From: Thiodiazotropha sp050291245
Lineage (GTDB): Bacteria > Pseudomonadota > Gammaproteobacteria > Chromatiales > Chromatiaceae
Direction of reading: 5' to 3'
Assembly: GCA_050291245.1 (NCBI GenBank)
Contig: JBNKJP010000044.1
Location: 62,001-126,000 of the forward strand
Length of the DNA: 64,000 nucleotides
Below, in pieces: positions 29,578-38,901 of this stretch (positions are counted from its first letter, which is position 1; each line of letters opens with the position of its first letter). The notes beneath the pieces are model-generated. The model was not told the origin of the DNA and did no database searches. It saw only the letters and a list, made by a program, of their open reading frames with translations. The position numbers were made by a program, and so were the translations under genes.

Positions 29578-30159
29578 TTGAAGTCGAACCGCACCACAAT
29601 CCTCCCGGAACCCCTTTGGAGCCAGGGGCGACCCCATGCTTACCTGGGTATTCCCAAGCCGGTTCAATCCTGGTTGACGGACACGGGTTCCCTGACCCGG
29701 CGGGTGATCCAGCATTGCATGGGGGGGCATTTCCGGGTGAATCTGCTGCAGCAGACCTGGGACACTCCCCTGAACAGTGAACGCCAGGTACTGGGGATGC
29801 GTCGCGGGCTGTTGGCGATGACCCGTGATGTGGCCCTGTTATGTGACGAGACCCCCTGGGTATTCGCCCGTACCCTGATCCCGGTAACCACCCTCAAGGG
29901 ATCGGCCCGCCGGTTAATGCGGCTGGGTGAGCGCCCCCTGGGCGCGGTGCTCTTTTCCGATCCGAAGGTTTCCCGGGGCACCACCCAGATCGCCCGTCTC
30001 TACCCGGGCAATGCCTTGTTCGATATTGCCCGGGAACAATTGAACGAAACTCCCGAGTATCTCTGGGGACGGCGTACCCTATTCTATATGGAGCGGCATC
30101 CGTTGCTGGTCAATGAACTGTTTCTGCCCGGATTGCCGATGGAGCCCTTGTCCCGGTGA
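29578..30159 (+). CDS. ubiC: Chorismate lyase
   Basis: Converts chorismate to 4-hydroxybenzoate and pyruvate, the entry to ubiquinone synthesis. A 193-residue cytoplasmic protein with a TTG start preceded by GAGGGAATGAACGC. Family features include the LTDTGSLTRRV block near residue 36, WVFARTLIP, and the LGERPLGAVLFSDP segment, which carries active-site Arg and Gly residues. The next gene is ubiA, which uses its product, so the two probably form an operon despite a 99-base gap. Confidence 0.93.
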   Translation: MKSNRTTILPEPLWSQGRPHAYLGIPKPVQSWLTDTGSLTRRVIQHCMGGHFRVNLLQQTWDTPLNSERQVLGMRRGLLAMTRDVALLCDETPWVFARTLIPVTTLKGSARRLMRLGERPLGAVLFSDPKVSRGTTQIARLYPGNALFDIAREQLNETPEYLWGRRTLFYMERHPLLVNELFLPGLPMEPLSR

Positions 30160-30258
30160 TCCCGCTCCGTCCTTCCCGGCGTCTTGATGCTCGCCGCGTT
30201 AGGGATTATGGTGCCGATTGTTCCCGAATAAGGTCGAGAGGCAGGCTGAGGAAAAACC

Positions 30259-31167
30259 ATGAGAGTCCCCGCTGAATTGGAATTGACGCCCACCGGCCCC
30301 CCGGGATGGAGCGAGCGTTTGCGCCGCTATGCCCTGCTGGTGCGTCTGCATCGCCCGATCGGAATTCTGCTGCTGCTCTGGCCGACCCTGTGGGCCCTGT
30401 GGATCGCCGGCGCCGGCTCTCCGGCCTGGGGCATGGTGCTGCTGTTCAGCCTCGGGGTGACGATCATGCGTTCGGCGGGGTGTGCCATCAATGATTACGC
30501 GGACCGGGATTTCGACGCTCATGTGGCGCGCACCCGGGACCGGCCCATTGCCAGCGGCCTGGTGGCTCCGGGGGAGGCGATCGGGGTGTTTCTGACGCTC
30601 TCCCTGCTGGCCGCCTCCCTGTTGTTGTTTCTCAACTGGCCGACCCGTTTTATGTCCCTCGCCGCCCTGGGGCTGACCACTCTGTACCCCTTCATGAAGC
30701 GCTTCACCCACCTACCCCAGGTGGTCCTGGGTGCCGCCTACGGTTGGGCGGTGCCGATGGTGTTTACCGCCTTGACCGGTCAGTTGCCCCTGCAGGCCTG
30801 GCTGATGTTTCTCAGCACGGTGACCTGGGCACTGATTTATGATACCCAGTACGCCATGGTGGATCGGGAGGACGATCTCAAGATCGGTGTAAAATCCAGC
30901 GCGATCCTGTTTGGACGCCATGACAATCTCATCATCGGTCTGTTGCAGCTGCTGATGCTCGGATTGCTGGTAGTCACCGGCCTGCTTGCCGACCGGGGTC
31001 TGTTCTTCTATCTGGGGCTCGCCGCCGGCGGGGCGCTGTTCGTCTACCAGCAGTGGCTGACCCGGGATCGGCAGCCCCAGGCCTGTTTCCGGGCTTTCAT
31101 GAACAATAACAGCTTCGGACTGGTGGTGTTCCTGGGGCTGGTCCTGGACTATGCGGTTGGCGGATAA
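30259..31167 (+). CDS. ubiA: 4-hydroxybenzoate polyprenyltransferase
   Basis: Attaches the polyprenyl tail to 4-hydroxybenzoate at the inner membrane. A 302-residue protein with eight or nine hydrophobic helices. The two Mg2+/diphosphate-binding Asp motifs are intact: NDYADRDFD (about residue 78) and DTQYAMVDREDD (about residue 196). RLHRPIGILLLLWPTLWAL is the typical first helix. It lies directly downstream of ubiC, and the pair gives the first two committed steps of ubiquinone synthesis. Confidence 0.96.
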   Translation: MRVPAELELTPTGPPGWSERLRRYALLVRLHRPIGILLLLWPTLWALWIAGAGSPAWGMVLLFSLGVTIMRSAGCAINDYADRDFDAHVARTRDRPIASGLVAPGEAIGVFLTLSLLAASLLLFLNWPTRFMSLAALGLTTLYPFMKRFTHLPQVVLGAAYGWAVPMVFTALTGQLPLQAWLMFLSTVTWALIYDTQYAMVDREDDLKIGVKSSAILFGRHDNLIIGLLQLLMLGLLVVTGLLADRGLFFYLGLAAGGALFVYQQWLTRDRQPQACFRAFMNNNSFGLVVFLGLVLDYAVGG

Positions 31168-31374
31168 CCCCTGATCCGGATCCGAGGGTGGTACGACCGG
31201 TAAAGGGAATCAGGTTATTATTCACGCCGCTCTGTGTCAGAATATCCGGATCATGCCGATGCAACTTTACACTGACCTCCACAGACTCCAGGCAACCTGC
31301 GTGCTGACCGGGAGCGGGGCGGCGCACCCTCGGAAAAGCTGGCTTCCGGGTGTGAATGAGCGGTGCCCCCTGCC

Positions 31375-33243
31375 ATGAAATTCAGCGATTTCGGCTTCAA
31401 GGAAAACCCCTTCGCGATCACCCCGGATCCCCGATATCTCTACCTCAGTCGCGGCCATGAGGAGAGTCTGGCCCATCTGATCTACGGGACCGGTCCCAAC
31501 GGCGGGTTCGTTTTGCTCACCGGCGAGGTGGGTACCGGCAAGACCCTGTTGCTGCGCAGTCTGCTGGCCCAGCAGTTGGAGAATGTGGATCTCGCCTTGA
31601 TCCTCAATCCGCGCCTTTCCCGTCGGGAGTTTCTCGCCACCATCTGCGACGAACTGGGCATCGACTACAAGGGGCCGCCCTATTCCTTGAAGTACCTCAG
31701 TGATCTGCTGACCCGGCATCTCATCCGGACCCACAGTGACGGCCGGCATACCGTACTGGTGGTGGACGAGGCGCAGAATCTCAGCGCCCGGGTCCTGGAG
31801 CAGGTGCGACTGTTGACTAACCTGGAAACCTCGCGTCACAAGCTGCTGCGGATCATTCTGGTGGGGCAGCCCGAACTGCTGCAGATGTTGACCCGCAAGG
31901 AACTGCGCCAGGTCGATCAGCGCATTACCGCCCGTTATCATCTCTCACCCCTGAATCTACCGGAGACCCGTGCCTACATTATCCATCGTCTGGCGGTGGC
32001 CGGGGTGCGTGAGGATCTGTTTACTCCGTTTGCATTACGCCTGGTTTACCACTTCTCCCAAGGGGTGCCGCGACTGATCAACACCATCTGCGAGCGTGCC
32101 TTGCTCGCCCTGTATACGACCGGAAATCAACGGGCCACGCCGCGACTGGTCTGGCGGGCCGCCCGGGAGGTCCTGGGGCGGAATCCGGTGCGTCGCTGGG
32201 GTATTATCCTGGGCATGGCCGCGGGTCTGGTGTTGGTTTCCGGATTCGCCTGGTACGGTTACACGCTGAAAACACCGGCTGCCACCCCCGCCGAAAGTCA
32301 ACAGTCGACACCTGAGTGGATTCCAGCACCGAAACCGGGACAAGAGGGGACGGCGGCGCGGCAGCCAGCGTCGGGCGAGCAGGAGCAGGCCTTGATGGAC
32401 AATGCCGGGCCTGGGTCGAGCGCCGTGACGGAATCTCCCGCGCACACCGATGCGCCGGGCGATCCCGCGTCACCCTCTGAGTCGGCATCCCTTCCGCTGA
32501 CACCGGAGATTGCACACCCCATGGAGGGTGAACCGCGCCAAGACACCCCCGCGGCAGAGAAGGAAACCCAACCGAAAATCGATGTTCCGGTGGCGGAAGG
32601 ACCGGCGGAGGTCGATCTGCAACAGCTGTTTGAGCGTCCCCAGAATACCTTCCTCGTCTATCAGCGACTGTTTAACCTCTGGGATGGTGACTATCGGCTG
32701 AATAACACCGCGCCGCCCTGCAGCCAGGCCCCCGGTTTCGGGTTACGCTGCCTTATCGCCAGCGCTTCCTGGGAAACCCTGATGCGTATGAACCGGCCCC
32801 TGTTGATCCGTTTGAAAAAGGCGCGGCAGGAACGTCTGCTGATGTTGACCCATGTGGATGAGGATTGGCTATTGGTCAAAACCGGTGAGCTTGAAGGGGT
32901 GTTGCGCCGGGAGCGGCTTTCATCCTACTGGCAGGGGGACTATGTGATGTTGTGGCGCCCCCTCTCCGGTCTGGCGCTGATCGGCCAGGGTTCCACCGGC
33001 AAGCCCGTGACCTGGTTGCGCAAGCGGCTCGAGAAGGCGGACGGTCAGACGGCGAAACCCTCCCCGGGGTTGGATCGTTTCGACAACGATTTACTCCAAA
33101 GACTTAAGGCGTTTCAGCGAAACAAGGGTCTGCTTGATGATGGAATCGCGGGGCAGGAGACGCAGATCTTCCTCAATAACTTGGATCTGCGTGAGGATAC
33201 GCCGATCCTGCAGTCCTTTTCCCATCCGGGGGAGGGAGGATAG
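31375..33243 (+). CDS. gspA: GspA/ExeA-type secretion ATPase with peptidoglycan-binding end
   Basis: An inner-membrane AAA+ ATPase that works with GspB to place the type II secretin through the peptidoglycan. The N-terminal signature FKENPFAITPDPRYLYLS begins a cytoplasmic ATPase with Walker A GEVGTGKT (about residue 50) and Walker B VLVVDEAQNL. A membrane helix lies at about 275-295 (GIILGMAAGLVLVSGF), then a Pro/Glu-rich periplasmic linker. A C-terminal peptidoglycan-binding fold follows (LLQRLKAFQRNKGLLDDGIAG). I chose ATG 31375; a GTG at 31363 is in frame. gspB begins immediately after the stop. No other gsp genes are in the window. Confidence 0.93.
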   Translation: MKFSDFGFKENPFAITPDPRYLYLSRGHEESLAHLIYGTGPNGGFVLLTGEVGTGKTLLLRSLLAQQLENVDLALILNPRLSRREFLATICDELGIDYKGPPYSLKYLSDLLTRHLIRTHSDGRHTVLVVDEAQNLSARVLEQVRLLTNLETSRHKLLRIILVGQPELLQMLTRKELRQVDQRITARYHLSPLNLPETRAYIIHRLAVAGVREDLFTPFALRLVYHFSQGVPRLINTICERALLALYTTGNQRATPRLVWRAAREVLGRNPVRRWGIILGMAAGLVLVSGFAWYGYTLKTPAATPAESQQSTPEWIPAPKPGQEGTAARQPASGEQEQALMDNAGPGSSAVTESPAHTDAPGDPASPSESASLPLTPEIAHPMEGEPRQDTPAAEKETQPKIDVPVAEGPAEVDLQQLFERPQNTFLVYQRLFNLWDGDYRLNNTAPPCSQAPGFGLRCLIASASWETLMRMNRPLLIRLKKARQERLLMLTHVDEDWLLVKTGELEGVLRRERLSSYWQGDYVMLWRPLSGLALIGQGSTGKPVTWLRKRLEKADGQTAKPSPGLDRFDNDLLQRLKAFQRNKGLLDDGIAGQETQIFLNNLDLREDTPILQSFSHPGEGG

Positions 33244-33942
33244 ATGTCCCTGATTCTGGAGGCTCTGAAAAAGGCCGAGCGTCAGCATAAGCTGGGGGAG
33301 GTCCCGAGTATCTCGTCCCATGTCGGGGAGCAACCCGGCAGCCAGGGCCGTCGTAAGGGCTGGATCATGCTGGGACTGTTTGCCCTGGTGATGCTACTGG
33401 CGGGGGTTTACCTCGGCGGCGGATTCCAGCGGGTTCCCAGGGAGCGGAATCCGCAACCGGTCGTGGACGCCGGGACACCTGCTGTGGTGCGGGGTGGGGA
33501 GCTTACCGCCCGGCCGGAGCACGCGCGGATGAATCAGCCGGATACTCCCATCCAAGACACCGCCGGGTCTTCTTCGGCCCGGGAAACCGATAGGTCGATG
33601 GCAGAACCGGCCGTGACCGAGCCCCAGGCATCGACGGTTGCCGCAGTAGCGGAACCGGAACCGGAAGCCAAGCCGCCACCCAGCCCCGCCCCCGAACCGC
33701 CGCCCAAGGCCAAACCGCTCAGCGAGATGCCGGCGGGATTCGTTTCGAACCTGCCCCCCATGAATATCGATATCCACAGCTATGACCGGCGTCCGGAAAA
33801 GCGTTATGTGTTGATCAATATGCAGCGCTATCGAGAAGGGGAGTATCTTGCCGAGGGGCCCCGGATCATCACAATCCGGCCGGATGGGGTTGAGATGGAA
33901 CACATGGGTGCGCGTTTCATCCTGCCGATTGGCACACCCTAA
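33244..33942 (+). CDS. gspB: GspB-type secretin assembly protein
   Basis: The partner of GspA. A 232-residue single-pass protein starting MSLILEALKKAERQHKLGE, a near-universal GspB beginning. A membrane helix follows at about residues 40-59 (IMLGLFALVMLLAGVYL). A long Pro/Ala/Glu-rich linker extends to about residue 160. The C-terminal periplasmic domain holds NIDIHSYDRRPEKRYVLIN and ends in RFILPIGTP. The ATG directly abuts the gspA stop, so the two are translated together. Confidence 0.92.
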   Translation: MSLILEALKKAERQHKLGEVPSISSHVGEQPGSQGRRKGWIMLGLFALVMLLAGVYLGGGFQRVPRERNPQPVVDAGTPAVVRGGELTARPEHARMNQPDTPIQDTAGSSSARETDRSMAEPAVTEPQASTVAAVAEPEPEAKPPPSPAPEPPPKAKPLSEMPAGFVSNLPPMNIDIHSYDRRPEKRYVLINMQRYREGEYLAEGPRIITIRPDGVEMEHMGARFILPIGTP

Positions 33943-33946
33943 ATGC

Positions 33947-33969
33947 CCCGTACCCTTCTGGGGTACGGG
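33947..33969. terminator. Hairpin between convergent gspB and chemoreceptor genes
   Basis: Perfect 9-bp stem CCCGTACCC (33947-33955) with GGGTACGGG (33961-33969) and a 5-base loop, in the 39 bases between two convergent stops. Because it is symmetrical it could terminate both transcripts. The T-tracts on either side are weak. Confidence 0.7.
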
Positions 33970-33981
33970 ATCATTTCCGGT

Positions 33982-35637
33982 TTACACCTTGAAGTGATTC
34001 ACCACGTCTTTGAGCTGATCCGCGAGTCGCGCCAGTTCATCGCTCGCGGCCGAGGTCTGCTCAGCGCCGGTGGAGGTCTGCTCCGCCACCTCGTTGATAC
34101 TCATGATGCTGCGGTTGATCTCCTCGGTCACGGCGCTCTGTTCCTCCGCGGCACTGGCGATCTGGGTGTTCATGGCGGTGATGTGCTCGACTGCGGTGTT
34201 GATCGCTTGCAGCGCCTCGCCTGCCGCGCCCGCCTTTTCCACACCCACTTGAGTCATCTCCTTACCGGATGCCATGGCCCGCACCGCGTTGTTGCTTCCC
34301 GCCTGCAGTCGGCTGATCATCTCCTCGATCTCCTGGGTCGACTCCTGGGTGCGTCCCGCCAGGGTGCGCACCTCGTCAGCCACCACGGCGAATCCACGCC
34401 CCTGTTCGCCGGCCCGGGCCGCCTCGATGGCGGCGTTAAGTGCCAGCAGGTTGGTCTGTTCGGCGATGCCTTTGATAACGTCGAGTACCGAGACGATGCT
34501 CTTGCTCTCCTGTTCGAGATCCTGGATCACCGTTGAGGCGGATTCGACCTCCCGGGCGAGATTGCCGATCGCCTCGATGACCCCGTCGATCACCTGCTTG
34601 CCCTGGAGAAAGGTGTTATCCGCCTCTTTTGCCGCGTTGGCCGCATCCACTGCGTTATGCGCGACGTCGTGAACCGTGGTGTTCATCTGGTTGATCGCCG
34701 TGGCCACCTGACTGGTTTCGCTCATCTGTTGGTTGATACCGGCGGTGGTTTGGGCCGTCACCACGGAGGTCTCCTCGGCGGCGGAGGCGAGCTGGCTGAC
34801 CGCGTCTTTGACCTCGTGTACCGTGTTGTTAAAGGTCTCCGCGACACGGTTGACCGCCTTGGCAATATGCCCCATCTCATCCCTGGAGCTGTACTCGACC
34901 CGGGCACTGAGATCTCCTTCGGAGAGGTGAACGGCGGCGAGATCGATCTGTTTCACCGCGTGAGAAATCCCGGAGATGGTCATATAGGCCAACACGACGC
35001 ACAGCAAGGCGCTCACCACCAGGGTGGTCAATATGATCGAGAACATGCTGTGGTAATCCGCATCCGTCTGATCGAACAGTTCTTTCGATTCGGCCATTTG
35101 GATCTCGCTCAACTGGTCGACCACCTTAACGGCTTTGTCGAAATTGGGGTTGATCACCTCGAGCACCAGGGAACTGGCCTGATTGTACTGGTTCGATTTG
35201 AGTGCCCTGGTCATCGCTTCCACCCCCTGTTTCACCATTGTTGACCAGGCCTCTTTGAAGCTGGCGAGCAGATTCCGCTCCTCCGGGGAGAGGTCCGTGG
35301 CGGCGAATTCGTTCACATGCTCGTTTACCTCATCGATGTCATGGGCCGCCCTGTTGGTGTGCATCTCGAGGGGGTGGTTGTGTTTCGCCGCCAGCTCGGA
35401 ACTGGGATCGTGCTGCAGGCTCAGCAGCATCTGGTTGCGAATATCCTGCAGATGTTCAGTGATGACCCCCATGGTGTGGACATGTTGAATGGTGACGTGA
35501 TAGAGCTCGCCGACCGACTCATCCGCTTTGTGCAGACCCGACAGGCCGAGGCCGCCGATGACGAGTGATGCGAGGATGGCGAATCCAACAATGAGTGTGA
35601 GCCGCAGTTTGATCGGGAGGTTATTTAATAGGGTCAT
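33982..35637 (-). CDS. Methyl-accepting chemotaxis protein
   Basis: A 551-residue transmembrane chemoreceptor. ATG 35637 is preceded by AGGAG and puts the first membrane helix at the N-terminus (LRLTLIVGFAILASLVIGG). Periplasmic residues about 35-185 look like a four-helix-bundle sensor. A second helix follows (FSIILTTLVVSALLCVVL), then HAMP. The signalling tip is the highly conserved AARAGEQGRGFAVVADEVR. The C-terminus lacks a CheR-binding pentapeptide. Ligand unknown. No other chemotaxis gene is nearby, so it is an orphan receptor serving a pathway encoded elsewhere. Confidence 0.96.
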   Translation of the reverse strand: MTLLNNLPIKLRLTLIVGFAILASLVIGGLGLSGLHKADESVGELYHVTIQHVHTMGVITEHLQDIRNQMLLSLQHDPSSELAAKHNHPLEMHTNRAAHDIDEVNEHVNEFAATDLSPEERNLLASFKEAWSTMVKQGVEAMTRALKSNQYNQASSLVLEVINPNFDKAVKVVDQLSEIQMAESKELFDQTDADYHSMFSIILTTLVVSALLCVVLAYMTISGISHAVKQIDLAAVHLSEGDLSARVEYSSRDEMGHIAKAVNRVAETFNNTVHEVKDAVSQLASAAEETSVVTAQTTAGINQQMSETSQVATAINQMNTTVHDVAHNAVDAANAAKEADNTFLQGKQVIDGVIEAIGNLAREVESASTVIQDLEQESKSIVSVLDVIKGIAEQTNLLALNAAIEAARAGEQGRGFAVVADEVRTLAGRTQESTQEIEEMISRLQAGSNNAVRAMASGKEMTQVGVEKAGAAGEALQAINTAVEHITAMNTQIASAAEEQSAVTEEINRSIMSINEVAEQTSTGAEQTSAASDELARLADQLKDVVNHFKV

Positions 35638-35902
35638 GGTTAACTCCTGGCTTCTATTTATGCGTCCTGGGTCAACTTTCATTGCATGCTACGTCACGAT
35701 ATTCAAGGCATGGATACAGCGCGCCGCGGGGCGTTCATTTCGAAGAGCGTGATGAAAGAGTGTGAAAACTATGGCGTCCCATTTCTACACTGCTTGAGGG
35801 GTTTATGAAACAATGTAGTAGAAGATTGCGCCAGGTCAATTCGTTGGTACCGGCATGTTTTGTTAACTAATTGATTTATAACGATTAAAGGATAGGAGTA
35901 AC

Positions 35903-36211
35903 ATGGAACAGCCTTTTCGCTTCTGGGCGGTTGCCGCTCTGGTATTGCTGTGTCTACCGTTACCGGCCCTGGCTGGCATGTACAAATGGTATGACGATCA
36001 GGGCAAGGTCAACTACACTCAGACCCCGCCGCCCAAGGGTGCCCGTATGGCTCCGATCAATACCGACACCTTCAATACGGTCAAGATGAGCAAGGTGCCG
36101 AAACAGATGCCCCGCACGGTTAAGTCGACCCCGCAAACCCGGAAGGTGATTCGGAAGAAAGCCCCCAAACGCGCCACGGGTCGGAGTTGCCCGCTGCGCC
36201 GCTCCCGCTGA
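35903..36211 (+). CDS. DUF4124 domain small exported protein
   Basis: A 102-residue protein with a signal peptide ending near ALA-GMYK. The mature part begins MYKWYDDQGKVNYTQTPPP, the hallmark of DUF4124, then becomes Lys/Arg-rich. GGAGT lies just upstream of the ATG. Function unknown; many members are periplasmic. It precedes a two-component system by about 100 bases but there is no clear evidence that they share a transcript. Confidence 0.85.
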   Translation: MEQPFRFWAVAALVLLCLPLPALAGMYKWYDDQGKVNYTQTPPPKGARMAPINTDTFNTVKMSKVPKQMPRTVKSTPQTRKVIRKKAPKRATGRSCPLRRSR

Positions 36212-36311
36212 CAGGGCCACCTTGATCCGCCTGGGCGATGGGAGGGAAACCGTCCTGTAACGCCGGACATCGTTGGACTTGGTCCGACTCGGCTATTATG
36301 CTCTGTGGATC

Positions 36312-36992
36312 ATGTTCCTGCTTATCATCGAAGACAACCCCGATCTGCTGGAAAACCTGAGCGATTTTTTCGAGGCCCACGGACACAGTGTGGACCTCGC
36401 TTACAACGGTCTTTCCGGGTTGCGCCGGGCCCTGGACGAAACCTATGACGTCATCATTCTCGACCTGATGCTGCCCGGCATGGACGGTCTGGAGGTGTGT
36501 ACCCGACTGCGCCGGGAGGGACGCGATATCCCGGTGCTGATGCTGACCGCCCGGGATACCCTCAGTGACAAGCTCGAAGGTTTCGCCACCGGTGCCGATG
36601 ACTACCTGATCAAACCCTTTGCCTTGCCGGAACTCGAGGCTCGGATTACCGCCCTGGTACGTCGCGGGCGTAAGGTGCATCGGGGAAACCTGCTCAAGGT
36701 GGCGGACCTGAGTTTCGATCTGGACCGTCTGCGCGTGGAGCGGGCGGGGCGACGCATCGAGTTGGGGCGGATACCCCTGCACCTGCTCGAAGTGCTGATG
36801 CGTCGTTCCCCGGCGGTAGTGCGGCGCGAAGAGCTGGAGCGGGAGATCTGGGGTGATGAGCCGCCGGACAGTGATGCCCTGCGGACTCATATGCACGCCC
36901 TGCGCAGCGCGGTGGACCATGCGGCGGCGATACCGTTGATTCACACCCTGCGCGGCATCGGCTACCAGTTAGCGTCACCGAGTGAGCGTTGA
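36312..36992 (+). CDS. OmpR-family response regulator
   Basis: A 226-residue DNA-binding regulator from ATG 36312. The receiver domain has the acidic pair in IIEDN, phosphoacceptor Asp51 in LDLMLPGMDG, the conserved Thr in LMLTARD and Lys in LIKPFALPE. The C-terminal winged helix (about 130-226) contains LLEVLMRRSPAVVRREELEREIWG and ends in TLRGIGYQL. The cognate kinase gene follows after 35 bases. Target genes cannot be read from the window, though the adjacent SulP gene is a candidate. Confidence 0.95.
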   Translation: MFLLIIEDNPDLLENLSDFFEAHGHSVDLAYNGLSGLRRALDETYDVIILDLMLPGMDGLEVCTRLRREGRDIPVLMLTARDTLSDKLEGFATGADDYLIKPFALPELEARITALVRRGRKVHRGNLLKVADLSFDLDRLRVERAGRRIELGRIPLHLLEVLMRRSPAVVRREELEREIWGDEPPDSDALRTHMHALRSAVDHAAAIPLIHTLRGIGYQLASPSER

Positions 36993-37027
36993 GGTGTGGG
37001 AACAACTGCCATTCAAGTGTTTGAGTC

Positions 37028-38317
37028 ATGGGCGCCAGACGCAGCCTGCGTAACCGGGTCGCGGTAACCCTCGCGGTCTTTGGTGGCGTGGTCAGTCTGC
37101 TGCTGGCCACGATCATCCATCTGGCCTCCCAGGATCTGGAACGGCGTCTGATCGACGAAACCCTCAAGGCGGAACTCGACGACTATGTGGCGCGGCGCGC
37201 CCGCAATCCCCAATCCCTGCCGGAGCGTACCGCCACCATTCGCGCCTTCGTCGTAACCCCGGGCCGGGTTCAGTCGGAGGTGCCGGAATCGGTCGCGAAC
37301 CTGCCGGTCGGAACCCATCCCATGATGCTGGAGGGTATCCCTTACCGGGCCGCCGTGCGGGAGGTGGGAGCACTGCGATTCGCCGTACTTTACGACATCA
37401 GCGCCCTGAAACGGCGGGAGCAGGGGTTTCTCCTGCTGCTTGCGGGCAGCGTAATATTGATCACCCTGGTTTCCGCCCTGTCCGGCCGTTGGCTGGCCGG
37501 TCGGATCATCGCGCCGATTACCGAACTGATCCAGAAGGTGGCCGAACGCAGTCCCGAGGACGATCCACCTCCCCCTCTCGCGGATGCCTTCCCCTGGTAT
37601 GAAGTCCAGCAGTTGGCCGCGGATTTCGATACCTATCTGCAACGACTGCACGATTTCATCGAGCGGGAGCGGTTGTTCACCGGGGATGTGAGTCACGAAC
37701 TCAGAACACCCCTGGCGGTGATCAAAGGTGCCACCGAACTGCTGCTCTCCGATCCGGAGCTGGATGCGCGCAACCAGCAACGGGTGGCGAGGGTCGGTCG
37801 CGCCGTGGTCGAGATGGGGGAGATCTCCAGTGCTCTGCTGGCTCTGGCCCGGGAGCAGGATGGCGAGCCGGTGCATCCCGGCGACTGCGATGCCGAGATC
37901 GTGGCCCGGGAACTCATTGACCGCTATCAGCCCTTTTTACGCGGTCGGGATTTGACCCTGACTTTAAAGGTCGATGGTCATCCCCAGGTGCACGCGGATC
38001 ATGCGGTGCTGGCGATGGTGTTGGGCAATCTGCTGCGCAATGCCCTGAATTTCACCGAGTCCGGAGAGATCCGCGTGTGTCTGAAAGACGATGCCATACG
38101 GGTCGAGGATACCGGTCAGGGGGTGGATCCTCAGACGTTACCGAAGCTGTTCCAGCCCTATGTGCGGGGTGAAAACAGCCAAGGGGCGGGACTGGGGCTC
38201 TCCCTGGTGCATCGTCTGTGCAAACGGCATGGCTGGTACATCACCCTGGAGAACCAGGCGTCCGGTGGTACCGTGGCGGTGCTGGGAATGCCGGCATCGG
38301 GTCGGTTGGTGGATTGA
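37028..38317 (+). CDS. Membrane sensor histidine kinase
   Basis: A 429-residue kinase with two membrane helices (about residues 11-31 and 133-154) around a periplasmic sensor of about 100 residues. A HAMP-like linker follows, then the HisKA domain with the phosphoacceptor His223 in DVSHELRTPLAV. The HATPase domain has the N box LLRNALNF and the G boxes DTGQGVD and GAGLGLSL. It pairs with the response regulator immediately upstream. The signal sensed is unknown. Confidence 0.95.
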   Translation: MGARRSLRNRVAVTLAVFGGVVSLLLATIIHLASQDLERRLIDETLKAELDDYVARRARNPQSLPERTATIRAFVVTPGRVQSEVPESVANLPVGTHPMMLEGIPYRAAVREVGALRFAVLYDISALKRREQGFLLLLAGSVILITLVSALSGRWLAGRIIAPITELIQKVAERSPEDDPPPPLADAFPWYEVQQLAADFDTYLQRLHDFIERERLFTGDVSHELRTPLAVIKGATELLLSDPELDARNQQRVARVGRAVVEMGEISSALLALAREQDGEPVHPGDCDAEIVARELIDRYQPFLRGRDLTLTLKVDGHPQVHADHAVLAMVLGNLLRNALNFTESGEIRVCLKDDAIRVEDTGQGVDPQTLPKLFQPYVRGENSQGAGLGLSLVHRLCKRHGWYITLENQASGGTVAVLGMPASGRLVD

Positions 38318-38366
38318 ACGCACCATGCCGGGGGTAAGGGTGGGGGTAAGGGTCACCTGAACAATT

Positions 38367-38393
38367 AATACCCTTACATTCGCGAAGGGTATT
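38367..38393. other. Perfect hairpin downstream of the kinase gene
   Basis: AATACCCTT (38367-38375) pairs with AAGGGTATT (38385-38393) around a 9-base loop. There is no T-tract, so it may be an operator-like palindrome or mRNA structure in the 187-base gap before the next gene, not a standard terminator. Confidence 0.4.
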
Positions 38394-38504
38394 CCTGCTC
38401 ACGCCTGTCGTTAACGCAGATTTAACCTTCGCTTTGCATTGCCTTCACGCAGGTAGGTTTATTCTGTTCAGTAAGCAGAACAGTCAAAACTTTTCCTGGA
38501 GCCG

Positions 38505-38846
38505 ATGATGCAGCACCCCAGTCCCACCGCGTTGAATTTCGATGGCCACATCCCCCTGAGCCTGGTGTTGAAAATTCTTCTATTTGCCGGTCTGGGCGCG
38601 CTTCTCCTGGTAGAGCACAACCTGGCGCTGACGATGATCGTGGCCCTGGGATTCGCCTTCACCCTGGCCTTTCAGGAACGCATCAAAGGCCTCAATGAGT
38701 CCCTGTCGGACCAACCCCGAAAAGCCGTGCACTGGATCGGCGACGGAGGTTCTTTTCCGGGGCATCAACCCAGTAACGAGACTTCGGGAATATCCCGTCC
38801 CCATGTTATCGACGGAGGCACCCTGGAGCGCCACCACCCCGCGTAA
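38505..38846 (+). CDS. Small membrane protein, unknown
   Basis: A 113-residue protein with one or two hydrophobic helices (residues about 19-54, beginning LSLVLKILLF). A polar tail follows, without recognisable domain. GGAG stands about ten bases upstream of the start pair ATGATG. It lies between the two-component system and the SulP transporter gene, only 55 bases before the latter, so it may be co-transcribed with it. It may be a small accessory protein; function unknown. Confidence 0.55.
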   Translation: MMQHPSPTALNFDGHIPLSLVLKILLFAGLGALLLVEHNLALTMIVALGFAFTLAFQERIKGLNESLSDQPRKAVHWIGDGGSFPGHQPSNETSGISRPHVIDGGTLERHHPA

Positions 38847-38901
38847 GTCCGCATATCGCCCCGTCGTACCCTTCCCATCCTCATAACCTGGTTGTATTTT
38901 C